Origin: Scedosporium boydii
Lineage: Eukaryota > Ascomycota > Sordariomycetes > Microascales > Microascaceae
Direction of reading: 5' to 3'
NCBI GenBank assembly: GCA_002221725.1
Contig: NJFT01000178.1
Coordinates: 1 to 64,000, forward strand
DNA: 64,000 nucleotides
Shown here in pieces: positions 46,699 to 56,819 of the stretch (its first letter is position 1; each line of letters starts with the position of its first letter). A program made the position numbers and the translations under genes. The notes under the pieces were generated by a model. It was not told where the DNA came from. It ran no database searches and was given only the letters and a program-made list of their open reading frames with translations.

Positions 46699-47550
46699 AT
46701 GAAGCTCGCCAAGGTTCTTTCAGTGGCTGCCAGCCTCCTCTTACATGAGGCCTTTGCTCTCGAGGCCCCCGACCTGTCCCCCCGCGGCCTCGAAGCCCGT
46801 GACTATCAAATCCAAGAGTTCGAGAAACGCTTCCTCGACACTATCGACTGGGAGCACGATAACCACACCGTCAAGCTAGTCGGCTACAAGAAAATCATCA
46901 TGACCGACGCCCAACTCGGCGACCTCGAGCACCGCATCAAGACCTACCCCCAAGAGTGGCATGATTTTTCCGCCGCCTTTTACGATCCGCACGAACGCAC
47001 CATGCGCGTCTACTTCCCCGTAGAGAACGCCCTCGTCTATCACGGCAAGGACCTAGTCGAGGCCACCCACATGGGCGAATTCCCCCTTCATAACAAGCTT
47101 CACAGTGACTGCCAGGTGGTGGGACGGTACCAGACGGAGCAGGTCCACGGGACGAGCGGAAACCGTATCGAGAACGGCATCGTGTATCTCCATGAGCCTG
47201 CGGCGCCCGTGCGAGTTTACGGCGACAAGCAGAATATTCTCATGTATGATTTCGGATGGCGTGAGGGGCAGCACGCCCATGGCGATGATGGCCATTCGCA
47301 TGGTCGTAGCGTGAAGCGTGACAAGGGAGAGAAGAAGGGCGGATCTTGCAGGCAGAACCACGGGGGAAAGACGTGCTCGCAGGTTTATAAGATTAACCAT
47401 GGTCGGTGTCCTAGGGATTATTCCAGCTGCATCGACTACAATGGCTGGAGGCCGAACTGCAAGAACAAGAGCTCGAAGTGGGCGTTTCCTGGTAGTGACT
47501 GCTACACTGCTGTTGCTAGGGGCCACTGCTGGAACGAGATTCCTCACTAG
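46699..47550 (+). CDS. secreted two-module protein with His-rich linker and Cys-rich C-terminal domain
   Basis: 283 aa, single exon. I start at the ATG at 46699 because the in-frame codon at 46687 is TTG. Residues 1-20 form a signal peptide (MKLAKVLSVAASLLLHEAFA). The first module (about 25-185) has one Cys and no motif known to me. A His-rich linker, GQHAHGDDGHSHG (about 191-203), leads to a KR dibasic site at 206-207. A compact basic Cys-rich domain follows, with seven cysteines at 217, 226, 237, 244, 254, 268 and 277, ending GHCWNEIPH. A propeptide released by kexin and a small cationic Cys-rich mature protein would fit. A second KR at 43-44 (FEKRF) may be another cleavage site. The function is unknown; a secreted antimicrobial or effector role is only a guess. 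Confidence 0.82.
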   Translation: MKLAKVLSVAASLLLHEAFALEAPDLSPRGLEARDYQIQEFEKRFLDTIDWEHDNHTVKLVGYKKIIMTDAQLGDLEHRIKTYPQEWHDFSAAFYDPHERTMRVYFPVENALVYHGKDLVEATHMGEFPLHNKLHSDCQVVGRYQTEQVHGTSGNRIENGIVYLHEPAAPVRVYGDKQNILMYDFGWREGQHAHGDDGHSHGRSVKRDKGEKKGGSCRQNHGGKTCSQVYKINHGRCPRDYSSCIDYNGWRPNCKNKSSKWAFPGSDCYTAVARGHCWNEIPH

Positions 47551-48559
47551 ATTCCATGGGATGTTTAGAGTTGGCGTTGGAGCGTAGAAAGGAGCATCTG
47601 GGATGGACGGGATATTTGGACATGGCTCATACGGTGCATGGTGCAAAGTTGAGATGATCTTCATAGGCGTTTGGGTGTTATTTATGCATATAATGGAATA
47701 GCAGGAGTTATCACTCTCTTTTCAGACAAAGCAGTTCTTGAGACGGAGGAGTTTCCGTGGTACTGTATTCAAATGCGCTACGTAGGAATCCGTTTCTTTT
47801 TGGAATCGTTCGAGAGGAAAGAGCTCGAGTAATGCTGTCCAGACTCGTGCTTGCACTTCTTCGGCGCAGGCTTCTCAGCCTCCTTCTGGGCTTCCTCGAG
47901 GATATCGGACAAAGGAAATGCGCCCGGCTAGTTCGCCGGCTCGGACATCCCTTCTTCCCGTCTCACTTCGCCAAACGATGGAAACATTAATGAGGTCAGA
48001 TTACAGGACATTCATGACTTCAGACCAGCTTACACGCTAGCAAGGGAGCGAAAAGGAAATTCGACATCACATCGCTGTCGCTTCCTTGCTCTTAAGTCTA
48101 TCCGTTGTACTTAGGTAGCCTGATGGTTACACATAGCCTTCTAGGACCCTGGTTTATTTAAGCGCCAGGGCAACTGCATCATGGAGCGCGCTACCCATTC
48201 CTCGACTCCCCAATGATCATCTCACGTAGCCTAAGTAGGCCTCAGTAGGCGATCATGGTCAAAGCAGCACAAAGAGCAAAGAAATCAAGTAAATAAACGG
48301 TTATTTTTTATTGGAAAAAAAAGAAGAAAAAAACCGACGATCCGAAGGGAAACCTTCTCATAGAGATGCAGGATATCGAGAACACACACACTTTTATCCT
48401 TGAATGTTCGCCTTTTCCTGTAAGTACGGGGGTCGCTAAGCGCCCGATTTAGCTTACGGTTCCCGGCGGTCCTACCCGTTCAGCCAGTGAGGATGGGCGG
48501 AAATCGGGCCGGATATGGAATCCACAGCGACTTTGGGGCTTGTAAAAGTTCTCGTCTCG
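47551..48559. other. intergenic stretch
   Basis: No gene seen. An A-rich tract lies near 48310-48330. Confidence 0.55.
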
Positions 48560-48800
48560 TGGATTGGCCGTCTCGCGCTGCACAAGACTTCGTCAACAAT
48601 ACCACCGAGTAGCATCGCCAGCGTCACCCCTGATGCATAGCAGCCGGCCGTGCTTGTCATCGCACCATCGCAGGAAGTCGGTGTGGTCGAGGATCCAGAG
48701 GATCCACTTGTAGGCGTTGCGCAAAAGGCCCTTTGTCTCCACGAGACGTTTGTTTTCGACGTGGGGTTCGGCTAGGAGGAGGTCATCCAGGTAACATGCT
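48560..48800 (-). pseudogene. remnant of a NACHT-type NLR gene (broken at Walker A)
   Basis: On the minus strand one frame reads ENKRLVETKGLLRNAYKWIL, then DHTDFLRWCDDKHGRLLCIR and GDAG before a stop (frame 48838-48593). Fungal NACHT NTPases carry, just before their P-loop, a conserved stretch of the form DK-RIE-TKGGLL-DSYRWIL followed by a RLLWIKGDPGKGKT Walker A. The match is clear up to GDAG, but GKGKT is missing. A second frame continues with TLAMLLGGIVDEVL (within 48660-48472), which resembles the helix after Walker A. So a deletion or frameshift has removed the P-loop core. No downstream NACHT or repeat domains were seen, making this a dead fragment. Confidence 0.6.
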
Positions 48801-49521
48801 GCCCGCATTGATGCCCCCAACAAACACACTACTAACATAAACTCAACTACTTCGCAGAGTCATCTATCTAAGGGTAATTTTGAATGTCCTCACTCAACAT
48901 TCACGATTTGGGCCTGTGCTTCCGCTTTAGAATAGGTGGGGGTGAAATGGGTTATATCAGGAGCGTCTCTGGCGGGCAAGGCCAAGTAATGATGCTTCAC
49001 TTTGCTAGGAACCGTCGCGAGCCTGAAATCTTGGAGCTGTTGCATCATGAAAATATCGTACCAGTTCAGAGAAAGATGGTTTATGCCAGTGCCCTGGACA
49101 ATGCAATTTCCTTTAGCAATGGGATCGTGTCTGCATGCCCAGACCGCGGAAGCACCGAAGCGGGACTCAGGTGGATCTCGTTGACTTCACTACATTTTAT
49201 ACACCGGCCCGAGGTAGCGTCCGCTTTCCTCCTTCAAGCCCCTCTCTCAAGAGTCCAATTGCTAGTGGCTGAGGTTGGCCATGCTGTTATTCGGACGGGG
49301 AAACGGACGACTAAGAAACCAACAGCAGGTGACAGCAATTCCCTGTGTCGTTCGAGTCGACCTGGAGCCGTCCCATACTTCTCTCAAAAACCATAACTTA
49401 TAAGTAGTCATGGCTTACCCGCCATCGTCTCCTTCATTCTCAATCCTCTTTTCTCTCATCAAGCCGTTTGTGCTCTAGGTCTTGTGTACTTGACACTCCT
49501 TGGCTCAAGTCAGTGTTCAAA
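48801..49521. other. intergenic stretch
   Basis: Contains a 170-codon frame (48884-49396, plus) without recognisable features. I do not annotate it as a gene. Confidence 0.5.
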
Positions 49522-50293
49522 ATGCTTTTCACCAACCTCCTTCTCGCCACTTTGGCAACCTTGTCCGCTGCCGAAGTGGCTCTAGAGTCCTCGCCATCAG
49601 TAGGCGTCTTCTCCTTTACGGAATGGATCGAAGGAATCATCCAGAACCCAGACGGCGACAACCTGACGCCTGAGGAAGCCTACGCAGCGTGGGAGCTCTC
49701 CGTAAACCAAACCGAGCCAGCTGGACGTAAGCCGTTGCAACGCGCAGACTCCCCCCCTTCTCCCCCCTAACCAGCATTCCCAAAGCGACACTTATACTAA
49801 AAAGGTTCAGCCCAAGACCGCCTGGAGAAACGAGAAACATTCTGCAACAATTTATACCGTTGTGAAGCCAAGGTAAAACTGATCCAGCAGTGTTTCTTCT
49901 CAGCAGCTTGCTAAAAGCCAGCCTAGATAGTTGATGCCGTTACATGTGCCAACTACCTCGCCGACAAGGGACGTAGGGGCATCAACTGCCGTGCTAACCC
50001 TATCACCGTCATGTGTGATCATCAGACCTGTGAGATTTTCGGGTCAGCCGGTAACGATGTGTTAGATACTACTTCGAATTGGTAAACGAGGCCAAAGCCC
50101 TGCCACTCTTGAGACCGGGCTAATGCTTACTATAATGCCTTCTAGTAACGACGTTGCCCGTGCCGTTGGGTTTATCCTAGATAGATGTTCGAGGAATGAT
50201 GGAATGGTGCAAGGGTCTGACTATGCCTACGGTAATGGTTATTTTAATGTCCAGATCCGCAATTCCCAGCATTGCGGAGTCTTTGGGAGATGA
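49522..50293 (+). CDS. secreted nine-cysteine protein with KR propeptide site
   Basis: Four exons joined by consensus introns: 49522-49726, 49811-49872, 49927-50081 and 50146-50293, giving 189 aa. The frame is kept at every junction and the stop is at 50291-50293. Residues 1-17 form a signal peptide. An acidic proregion (to about residue 76) ends in LEKR, after which the mature part would begin ETFCNNLYRC. The mature part has nine cysteines and ends with a block CNDVARAVGFILDRC, then GSDYAYGNGYFNVQIR. That block looks like a conserved fold, and I recall similar ends in other fungal secreted proteins without a known function. Three small exons and an in-frame KR site argue for a real gene. The role is unknown; effector or toxin-like secreted protein is a hypothesis. 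Confidence 0.78.
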
Positions 50294-50936
50294 AATAGAA
50301 CCTTGGAAGCACGGGTACATCGTACACTTCCAAATCCACATACCCTTAGTACTTTTATATATAAATCCTTGAAAGAACACCCTCCTCCTTCCATTGCTCT
50401 TCGGATCCTCCACCTTGGCCAAGTGGCGGTCAGTCCTCGACATTGGGTGCCCGTAAGGCGGCCGCTCTTGGCCACATTCGAAAACGCTAAGCATCAGACT
50501 CAGTTATTAAAAAAACAATGGTAGAAAATATTTTCGAGGCTTTTTTCCGGAAATATCGGAATAATTTTGCGAAGCAATCCTCTACGACGGATTTTTGGAA
50601 AAGTGGTGTTGGGTCTACATACGTCTCTCACAAGGGATTAAATGTCACTTGGTAACAGTTGTAGACAAATGTAAATCACGTGTCTTTACCTACCAGCTTC
50701 ATCGCATTTTGAATCTGCGAGCCAAGATGACGCGCTTCCTTTCCCACGAAGCTTGTGAGAAGAATTGATTCCTCCTCAAAAACAGGAAAAGCAGATCCAT
50801 CCACAACCTCTAGTTGGGAAGCACCTCTAGGCCATTTCGTGGCCCTCCCCCCTCAATCGGAGAACCCTCTTACTAATGCCATCCTTGGCACTGTATCTTT
50901 CCCCGTCCCACCTGCTAAGCTCAAGCGACCACAAAC
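50294..50936. other. intergenic stretch
   Basis: No gene seen; presumably the promoter of the nucleoporin gene. Confidence 0.6.
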
Positions 50937-53201
50937 ATGGCGAGCTTCGGAGCTCCTAGGGTCCGCCGCACGGCGCAGAATACCCAATTTACGTATGTCG
51001 GATTGATATCCTGCTTCCTTTTCCTACCACTATTTTGCTAACTGATGCAATTATATGTGTGCAGACATAACCTCTCCCGTCGCGTCCACGATGTCAAAGT
51101 CTACCCTGTCCTTTCTTCTCAGGGCGCAACCATCATCATCTACGGACATGAAAACGGTGTGACTCTTCTTTGGCGAGGCGGTCGCCGATTCAAGCCAGCG
51201 GAACCACAACCACGTCCTATGAATAACGAAAAACAGAATGGCACTTCGGAAGATGCTGTTATGATTATCGATTCGGATGAAGACGAGCCCCCCGCGTCAA
51301 AGAAAGAGGATTCGCCGTTTGTTGACGATCCCGAGTTCGAAGACGAGATACCGAATGAGCCGTACCCCGACATCGTTCAGAAGCTAGACCTTGCGCTAGG
51401 AACCGCTGGTCTTCACATTGCGGTTCTTCCTCTGCCTCCTACCACTGCTGATGATGCCTTGTGGGGCGGGTCAGATCTGCTGAAGGAGAGGCTTGTCTTC
51501 GCTGTGTCGTGCGCGAATAGCGAGGTATACCTCCTTACTCTACCTCTCACGCCGCCATCCCCCGAGAGCAAAGCGAGACCCGAGCTGCGGAGTGGGCTGT
51601 TGGCAGGAAGACCCGGCTCTGGTGCTTGGGGCGAATCCATGGTCCTCCTTAGCGGCCAGACACAGCATAGCGGCGGTCTCGCGATCACACTTATTAAGCC
51701 TAAGTCACCATCGCCCTCCACATCGAGGTCTAACCAGAAAGAAGGGCCGACTCCTTCTACACCCCGTGCTATTGTGGCTGCTCACAACCTCGAAGCTTCC
51801 GGTACCCTCCGCCTCTGGGATATATCACTAGACCTCAAAGTGGGAATGGCACAAAGCCCCGTCGAGCCTTTCCAAACCGAGTTTCTTCCTTCCCCACTCT
51901 CCTCCATATCGTTCAACGTATCTCACATGACTCAACTCCTCGCCGTCTCCACGACGCACGCCGTCCGGATATACGACTACGCGACCCCATCTATTTCTCC
52001 CGACGAGCTTTCAACCGGACCATTCCCCTCGCAGGGCTCATGGCTCCTGTCTCTTTATCCCCCCTTCTCCCGCAATTCACCTCACAGGAAGCCTGTTGTG
52101 GACGCAGCCTGGATCTCGCATGGTAGGGCTATCCTGGTTTTATTAGCTGATGGAACCTGGGGTATTTGGGATATCGATGGTGTGAGACCGTCCGGAACAA
52201 CTGTGTTGGGGAAGAGCAGTTCGGGAATAATCGGCGCTGCCACGACTTCCTTTGCTGTTTCAGGCTATATCGAGGGCACTAGTCCCCTGCGCGCTGGTGC
52301 CCCCGAAGACAAGCCCCGCGCATCTGGCGAGTTTGTTCCCATGACGCCGCACACAAGAAAGGATGCGCAAGTCTCTCTAAGCTCCGGAGCGATTCCACAC
52401 GGACGCCTCGCGTCAACAAGGGGGGGTATCTCTGTCGTGGCTCACCCCATCTCTGGTGCTGTGGGTTCCGATGAGAGCGTGGTTCTGTGGATAGGATCTG
52501 CCGAACACGTCTGCGTCATTCCGGGAATTACTAGTTTTTGGAGCGCGCAGATTCGCAAGAGCAGTGGGGGCGGAGTAAATCTCTTTAGTGGTGCGCAGCC
52601 CACGAGGATGATCAAGCTCCACGACCTTGGAGTCGGCTTACTCGGTGAGAGGTGTTGTGGCGTGAGTGCGATAGTGGATCTGGCCAAGGCGAAAGGCGAT
52701 TCCAAGAGTGACGGCGGTCTCGGCGTCGAGGTCCTGATTTGTGGCGAGTCGAGATTGGTGGTCCTTCGAGAGTCGGAAGACGGTCCCGGCCGGAAGATTG
52801 GAGGAGTCATTGGCAGGCGGCGCTTCTTGGGCGATAGAACCAGCTCTCTCCCCAGTGCCATCATCGTTCATCCTCGACCCGATGCGACCGAAAAGGTGTC
52901 CTTCAACCTCAACAGCGGCAGATTTGGCAGCGTACGCACCACCAAGTTTGCGCGACCAGGAGACGAGGAGTCGATTGATGGCGATGCTGAGCGTGGTCCA
53001 CTGAATTTACCCTCGCGACCTAGGACGGGACTAGCCTTTGCCGAGAGCATCAGTGCGGCGGCTGACGTGCAAGAAGACGCCACGGAGCGTGACGTCGAAG
53101 TGGAGATGCTTGATCTCATGGAGATTGACCGGACGCTAAGTGAGTTGGAGGACTTGAGAGGCAGTGGTCAGAAGAGGGTGTTCTTCGAGGATTATACATA
53201 A
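50937..53201 (+). CDS. NUP37: Nup37-like WD-repeat nucleoporin
   Basis: Exon 1 is 50937-50992 and exon 2 is 51065-53201, with a 72-bp intron (GTATGT donor, GTGCAG acceptor), giving 730 aa. The start reads MASFGAPRVRRTAQNTQF and, after the splice, HNLSRRVHDVKVYPV. The open frame alone would suggest a start at 51045, but those residues are intronic. Beta-propeller-like segments follow: TIIIYGHENGVTLLWRGG, then RAIVAAHNLEASGTLRLWDI, SSISFNVSHMTQLLAVSTTH and RAILVLLADGTWGIWDIDG. An acidic insert (VMIIDSDEDE) lies near residue 90. The C terminus is Leu/Glu-rich. I believe this is the large fungal form of Nup37, a Y-complex component of the nuclear pore, mainly from the N-terminal motif and WD pattern. 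Another WD-repeat protein remains possible. Confidence 0.72.
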
Positions 53202-54273
53202 GGAGCTTTGGAGATGGATGTACGATACCCCTTGATGGATATGGCGAAAAAAAAAGAACGAATAAAAAGGCCCGTAGGGCCATGGTTGTCCCCCCAACTG
53301 GCCTTGCGCCAGTATCACTCTTTTTTCCTATGTTTTCGGTGATCCCCCCTTTCCGCCCTCTTTCTTTCGGAGGCGCTTTGCCTTCCTTATATCATTCCGC
53401 ACGGTATGGTGGAGCGTAAGGAGAGACCAATCCTTTCAGCTTTGTATTACGAGCGGTACATCAATCTCCAAAAGAGATCCGGCGTTACCTAACAGGTTGG
53501 GAAAAAAAGGTGGGAAAAAGCCGCTTCCCTCTTCCCTAGTACACCTCTTCGGGGGCAAACAGGATAAGGGATCGGATTACTTTTTTCATACCTTGGGTGG
53601 GGGCATTGGGCTGGTTTGGATTTACACGCAGACTTTGACCATTTGCTCTTCGAACTGGGCTGGGCTTGTCCTGTTATCTTCCCCGGTACTCTTGTCTAGA
53701 ATACTCTCTTGGGAGTAGGAAGGATGGGAGGGGAGGGGGATGCCCGTGTCTACCTTGTTGGGAGGTGGTGGCGTCGGTACATTTCATTGTTGATTTTCCT
53801 GTTCTATTGTTGTTGGAGGGTATCATAATAAAGTTGCGCCTTGGCCCTGGATGCCTAGTTGGCTGGTTCGAGTGGACTGTCTAGGGCATTGAGTGATCAA
53901 GGTCCGTAAGGCGTTATCTTCGGTCTCTGCCTACTTCCTTTGATATCAATAGTATTAAAGAGTTGTTCTTGCTCTAAAGACCGCCACATCTAGATATTGT
54001 TTGTCGAGCGCCTGGGGCGTACCCTTGCCCGACATTGCAAGTGCTGCACGTCTACCTCATAGCTCTTCTAGTTGGTAACAAAAGGTTCCGCCTAGTTCCT
54101 TAGAAAGGATTATCAACGCAAGCGTGAAAGAGACATTGTTAGCTGTACAATGTGTTGTTCAACCTCCATGTCTCTTTGTTACCTTCTCAATGCCATTGAC
54201 GTTGTTGAGCTGACAGAGGCCCCGAACAATGCTGTGGAGTCTCAAAAGATTCTTAGGCTTTGACTCTTCAAGT

Positions 54274-54300
54274 TGAACAAGATGAACAAGGTGAACAAGG
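54274..54300. repeat. 9-bp tandem repeat TGAACAAGR x3
   Basis: Three consecutive copies, intergenic. Confidence 0.85.
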
Positions 54301-54342
54301 TGCCTGATCTAGATCCGTCATTCAATGAGACGTCTGGTTTAG

Positions 54343-54359
54343 TATATATATATATATAT
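54343..54359. repeat. (TA)n microsatellite
   Basis: About eight TA units. Confidence 0.9.
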
Positions 54360-54754
54360 TCCCGAGTACGCCAAGGACTGTTGAAGATGCTAGTTGTCGA
54401 GTGTGACAAGCTACTAGCTGCTCAAACTGTGAAGGTATCTGAGGGACCTCCTACCCCTTTGACCCTTGAATATAGCGCCTTGGGGACTTATAATATCACA
54501 ATTGCAAACCTCTATCAGCTTTTCCATTGGCCTCATCAAGCGGCATACACAAACTGCAGAAACGAGTTGTCTTTTATGCAAACATTCTTTCTCCTCCTCT
54601 CCCCCAGATTTTCCCAATTCTGGGGTTCCATCAAGTCCCACGAACAAATCCATAGACAAGGGAGCCTTTCCTACCATCAAGGTAAGCCCCCCCTCCTTCT
54701 TCCCCCTGTCTACCCCAGTCCCCAAGATTCCTGGGCTAACCGCTGGGGGAAACT

Positions 54755-55009
54755 ATGTGTGTGGCAGAACACATCCAGTACACATCCTGCTACCACTACT
54801 TCGGGTACGTAGTGGTCTCCCCCTGCCCCCGCGCCAGCCAAGGCGGCTGCTACGGCCTCAGAAAAGAAGGCGTTCAGCGGGAGAGCGGCCTTTGCCCGCC
54901 GTGTCGGCGGAAAACTGGCCATCAGAGGGCCTTTAGAGGTAGCCTGAACGACAACGACGGCTTCCATATGTGGAGGCTGAGCGCTAGAGATCCCTGGAAG
55001 AGGAACTAG
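54755..55009 (+). CDS. 84-aa small Cys-rich protein (tentative)
   Basis: A single-exon reading from the ATG at 54755, with cysteines at 2, 12, 24, 32, 47 and 50. The core EHIQYTSCYHYFGY, then CPRASQGGCYGLRKE and ESGLCPPCRRK looks like a compact metal-binding or disulfide fold. I recall similar uncharacterised fungal proteins with a GLCPxC ending. An alternative model starts at 54576 (MQTFFLLLS) and splices out 54682-54767 (GTAAGC donor, CTAAC branch-like sequence, GGCAG acceptor) into the same frame, giving 115 aa. I cannot decide between the two. There is no convincing signal peptide in the short form. Confidence 0.45.
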   Translation: MCVAEHIQYTSCYHYFGYVVVSPCPRASQGGCYGLRKEGVQRESGLCPPCRRKTGHQRAFRGSLNDNDGFHMWRLSARDPWKRN

Positions 55010-55549
55010 GCGGAGCACGAAGCCTGACGTAGAGTCTGGGTACAAATCCGGGAATCCTACTGGGGGTTCCGCCGGAGAGTCAAGCTGCTTTCCAATTCGG
55101 TATGTTTAAGGAGAGCAACAGACGGACAGGCGGCCTTCGTGGGTGAGATGAAGTCGGCGTGATAGAAGATGGGCGCTACATGTACTCTAATGTACTATAT
55201 GGCGTTATTTGGAGTTCGTCAGGGATAAGTTGATTTACGCTTGTTGTAAGTTAGACAACACCAACAATCTAATTACGGGCACGGGAAGGACCAAGGTTCT
55301 AGGTAAGTCCATGTCGCGAATCGGTTGTGCAACAGTAACATCAATTATACAGCCATTTTCATACATGGTGTGCAAATACCCCTTTACATTATCCCAATCT
55401 TTTCTTTTTCTTTCCCCTCTCCCGGCCTCTCAAAACCACGATGACCTCACCAGCATCCGTCCCCGGCACTCCCAAGCAGCACCGGACACCTGCCCCTTTC
55501 TGCCCTACCAGCCCACTCTGAGCGGTATCCCCTCATCCCTTCCTCCATT
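55010..55549. other. intergenic stretch
   Basis: No gene seen between the small Cys-rich protein and the LEA-like gene. Confidence 0.6.
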
Positions 55550-56087
55550 CTACGCCTTCTCCTTGGACTTACCCGCAGCTCGGCCAGCCTCACCACTAGC
55601 TTCCCTAGCCGCGTTCCTCGCCTCTTCCAACAGCTCAGTGGTATCTATTTCCGGCTCCTCTCCCGCTGCCTGGCTCGCCTTGGCAGTTGATCCCGGCACA
55701 TGGTGGCCAGGCATTCTGCCGTGGAGGACGTCGTCACCTGCGTCCTTGACTTTGTGTGCGACGGAGGCTTTATGTTTCATGATTCTGTTAGCTTCATATT
55801 GTTCATGAGGAGACTAGACGAGTGGCGGATGTTGAGGGAGGGGAAGGGGTGGGAAAGGGGAAAACAATACCTCCGATGTCAATCCCGCCGACGATCTTGT
55901 CACTGACGACGCGGTCTGCCTTTTTCAGGCTATCCTTGACAGACTCGGTGACAGTCCTCTGCTCGGGCGTCGTCGTGGAAAAGGTCCGCGGGAAGTGGCG
56001 AGTGGCTGTGTTGGTGAGGAGGATCCGCGGAGTTATGGTGCGGAGAGATATCGATGCTCGCTCGGCGAGAATCTTTGTGACGGACAT
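55550..56087 (-). CDS. mitochondrial LEA-like protein
   Basis: Exons are 56087-55871 and 55791-55550 with a 79-bp intron, giving 152 aa. The N terminus is basic, hydroxylated and free of acidic residues after position 9 (ISLRTITPRILLTNTATRHF), a typical mitochondrial presequence ending near FSTTTPEQR. The remainder is an amphipathic Ala/Lys/Glu/Asp helix with LEA-type short repeats: VTESVKDSLKKADRVVSDKI, KHKASVAHKVKDAGDDVLHG and ELLEEARNAAREASGEAGRA. LEA-like proteins in fungi are linked to desiccation or stress tolerance; the mitochondrial location is inferred. The acceptor (ATGAAG) is not pyrimidine-rich, but it is the one that keeps the repeat pattern. Confidence 0.78.
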
Positions 56088-56819
56088 TTTTATGGAGGAT
56101 TTTTGTGCTGCTTCTTGGATCTTTGGGACTTGATATTCAGAGGGAGAGATGGACGATCAATGTGTTCACAGGCTTTACTGAATTTTTCTGATGTGATTGG
56201 GGACTTCAGTGCTGTTGGGGTTGTGTGATTTGATCGAATCTTATATAGAGCAGGCTCGTGGCCACGGTGCTCATCGATGACGTTTGGTGATGTCATGGAT
56301 GTTGATGGATGGGAGAGGGAGGGTGAGGAGGGTTCGTGGGAGGCGCTGCTCAGGAGATTGAGGGTGGTGGATCGTGGGATTATGAGGGTCTACACAGTGT
56401 TGCCAGAGTACGAGTGGCGAAGAGAGGCGTGCGACAATGGGGGAACCAGGAGAAGTCGACAATAGATTGGATGGGCTGGAATCTGAATCTAGATGGATGA
56501 ACACTATATGAAGGAAAAAGAGATCGCGATCTGACAAAAGGTGGATTCGAACTGATATAACCTCTTAGAGACAACCGCCAAGTACCTTTCCCCAGGCTCA
56601 GAAAATCCTAAAACACCAACAAGTCAGCTAATATGGGCGCCTGAGCCATTGCCACTTGGAATAACTGATTATTGGTTGTGCTGCGGACTGCCAATCACAC
56701 TCATCAATCACTCAGTCGTAAAAACGGATGCCACCACGGATAGATAGAAAGGCGTAGTTTCCAATCTCCAACAATTGAATTTCCTTAGATCTTCTATAAA
56801 CCCCTAGAGAAACACTTAT
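56088..56819. promoter_or_regulatory. upstream region of the LEA-like gene
   Basis: Carries a TATA box on the minus strand (CTATATAAG, 56240-56248), about 155 bp before the LEA-like ATG. A tRNA-like B-box sequence near 56540 does not fold (see rejected). No other gene seen. Confidence 0.5.

Larger units (their letters stand above)
53202..54754. other. intergenic stretch
   Basis: 3' region of the Nup37-like gene and unassigned sequence. It holds a 9-bp tandem (54274-54300) and a (TA)n run (54343-54359). Confidence 0.55.

Noticed and set aside
48884..49396. 170-codon plus frame
   Set aside because: No motif, no close match I can recall, and it lies next to a pseudogene remnant.
51045..51064. 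Start of the Nup37-like protein inside exon 2's open frame
   Set aside because: These codons lie in the intron; a short upstream exon gives the expected N terminus.
56520..56600. tRNA-like sequence with a B-box (minus strand)
   Set aside because: The T stem and acceptor stem do not pair; at best a decayed tRNA fragment.
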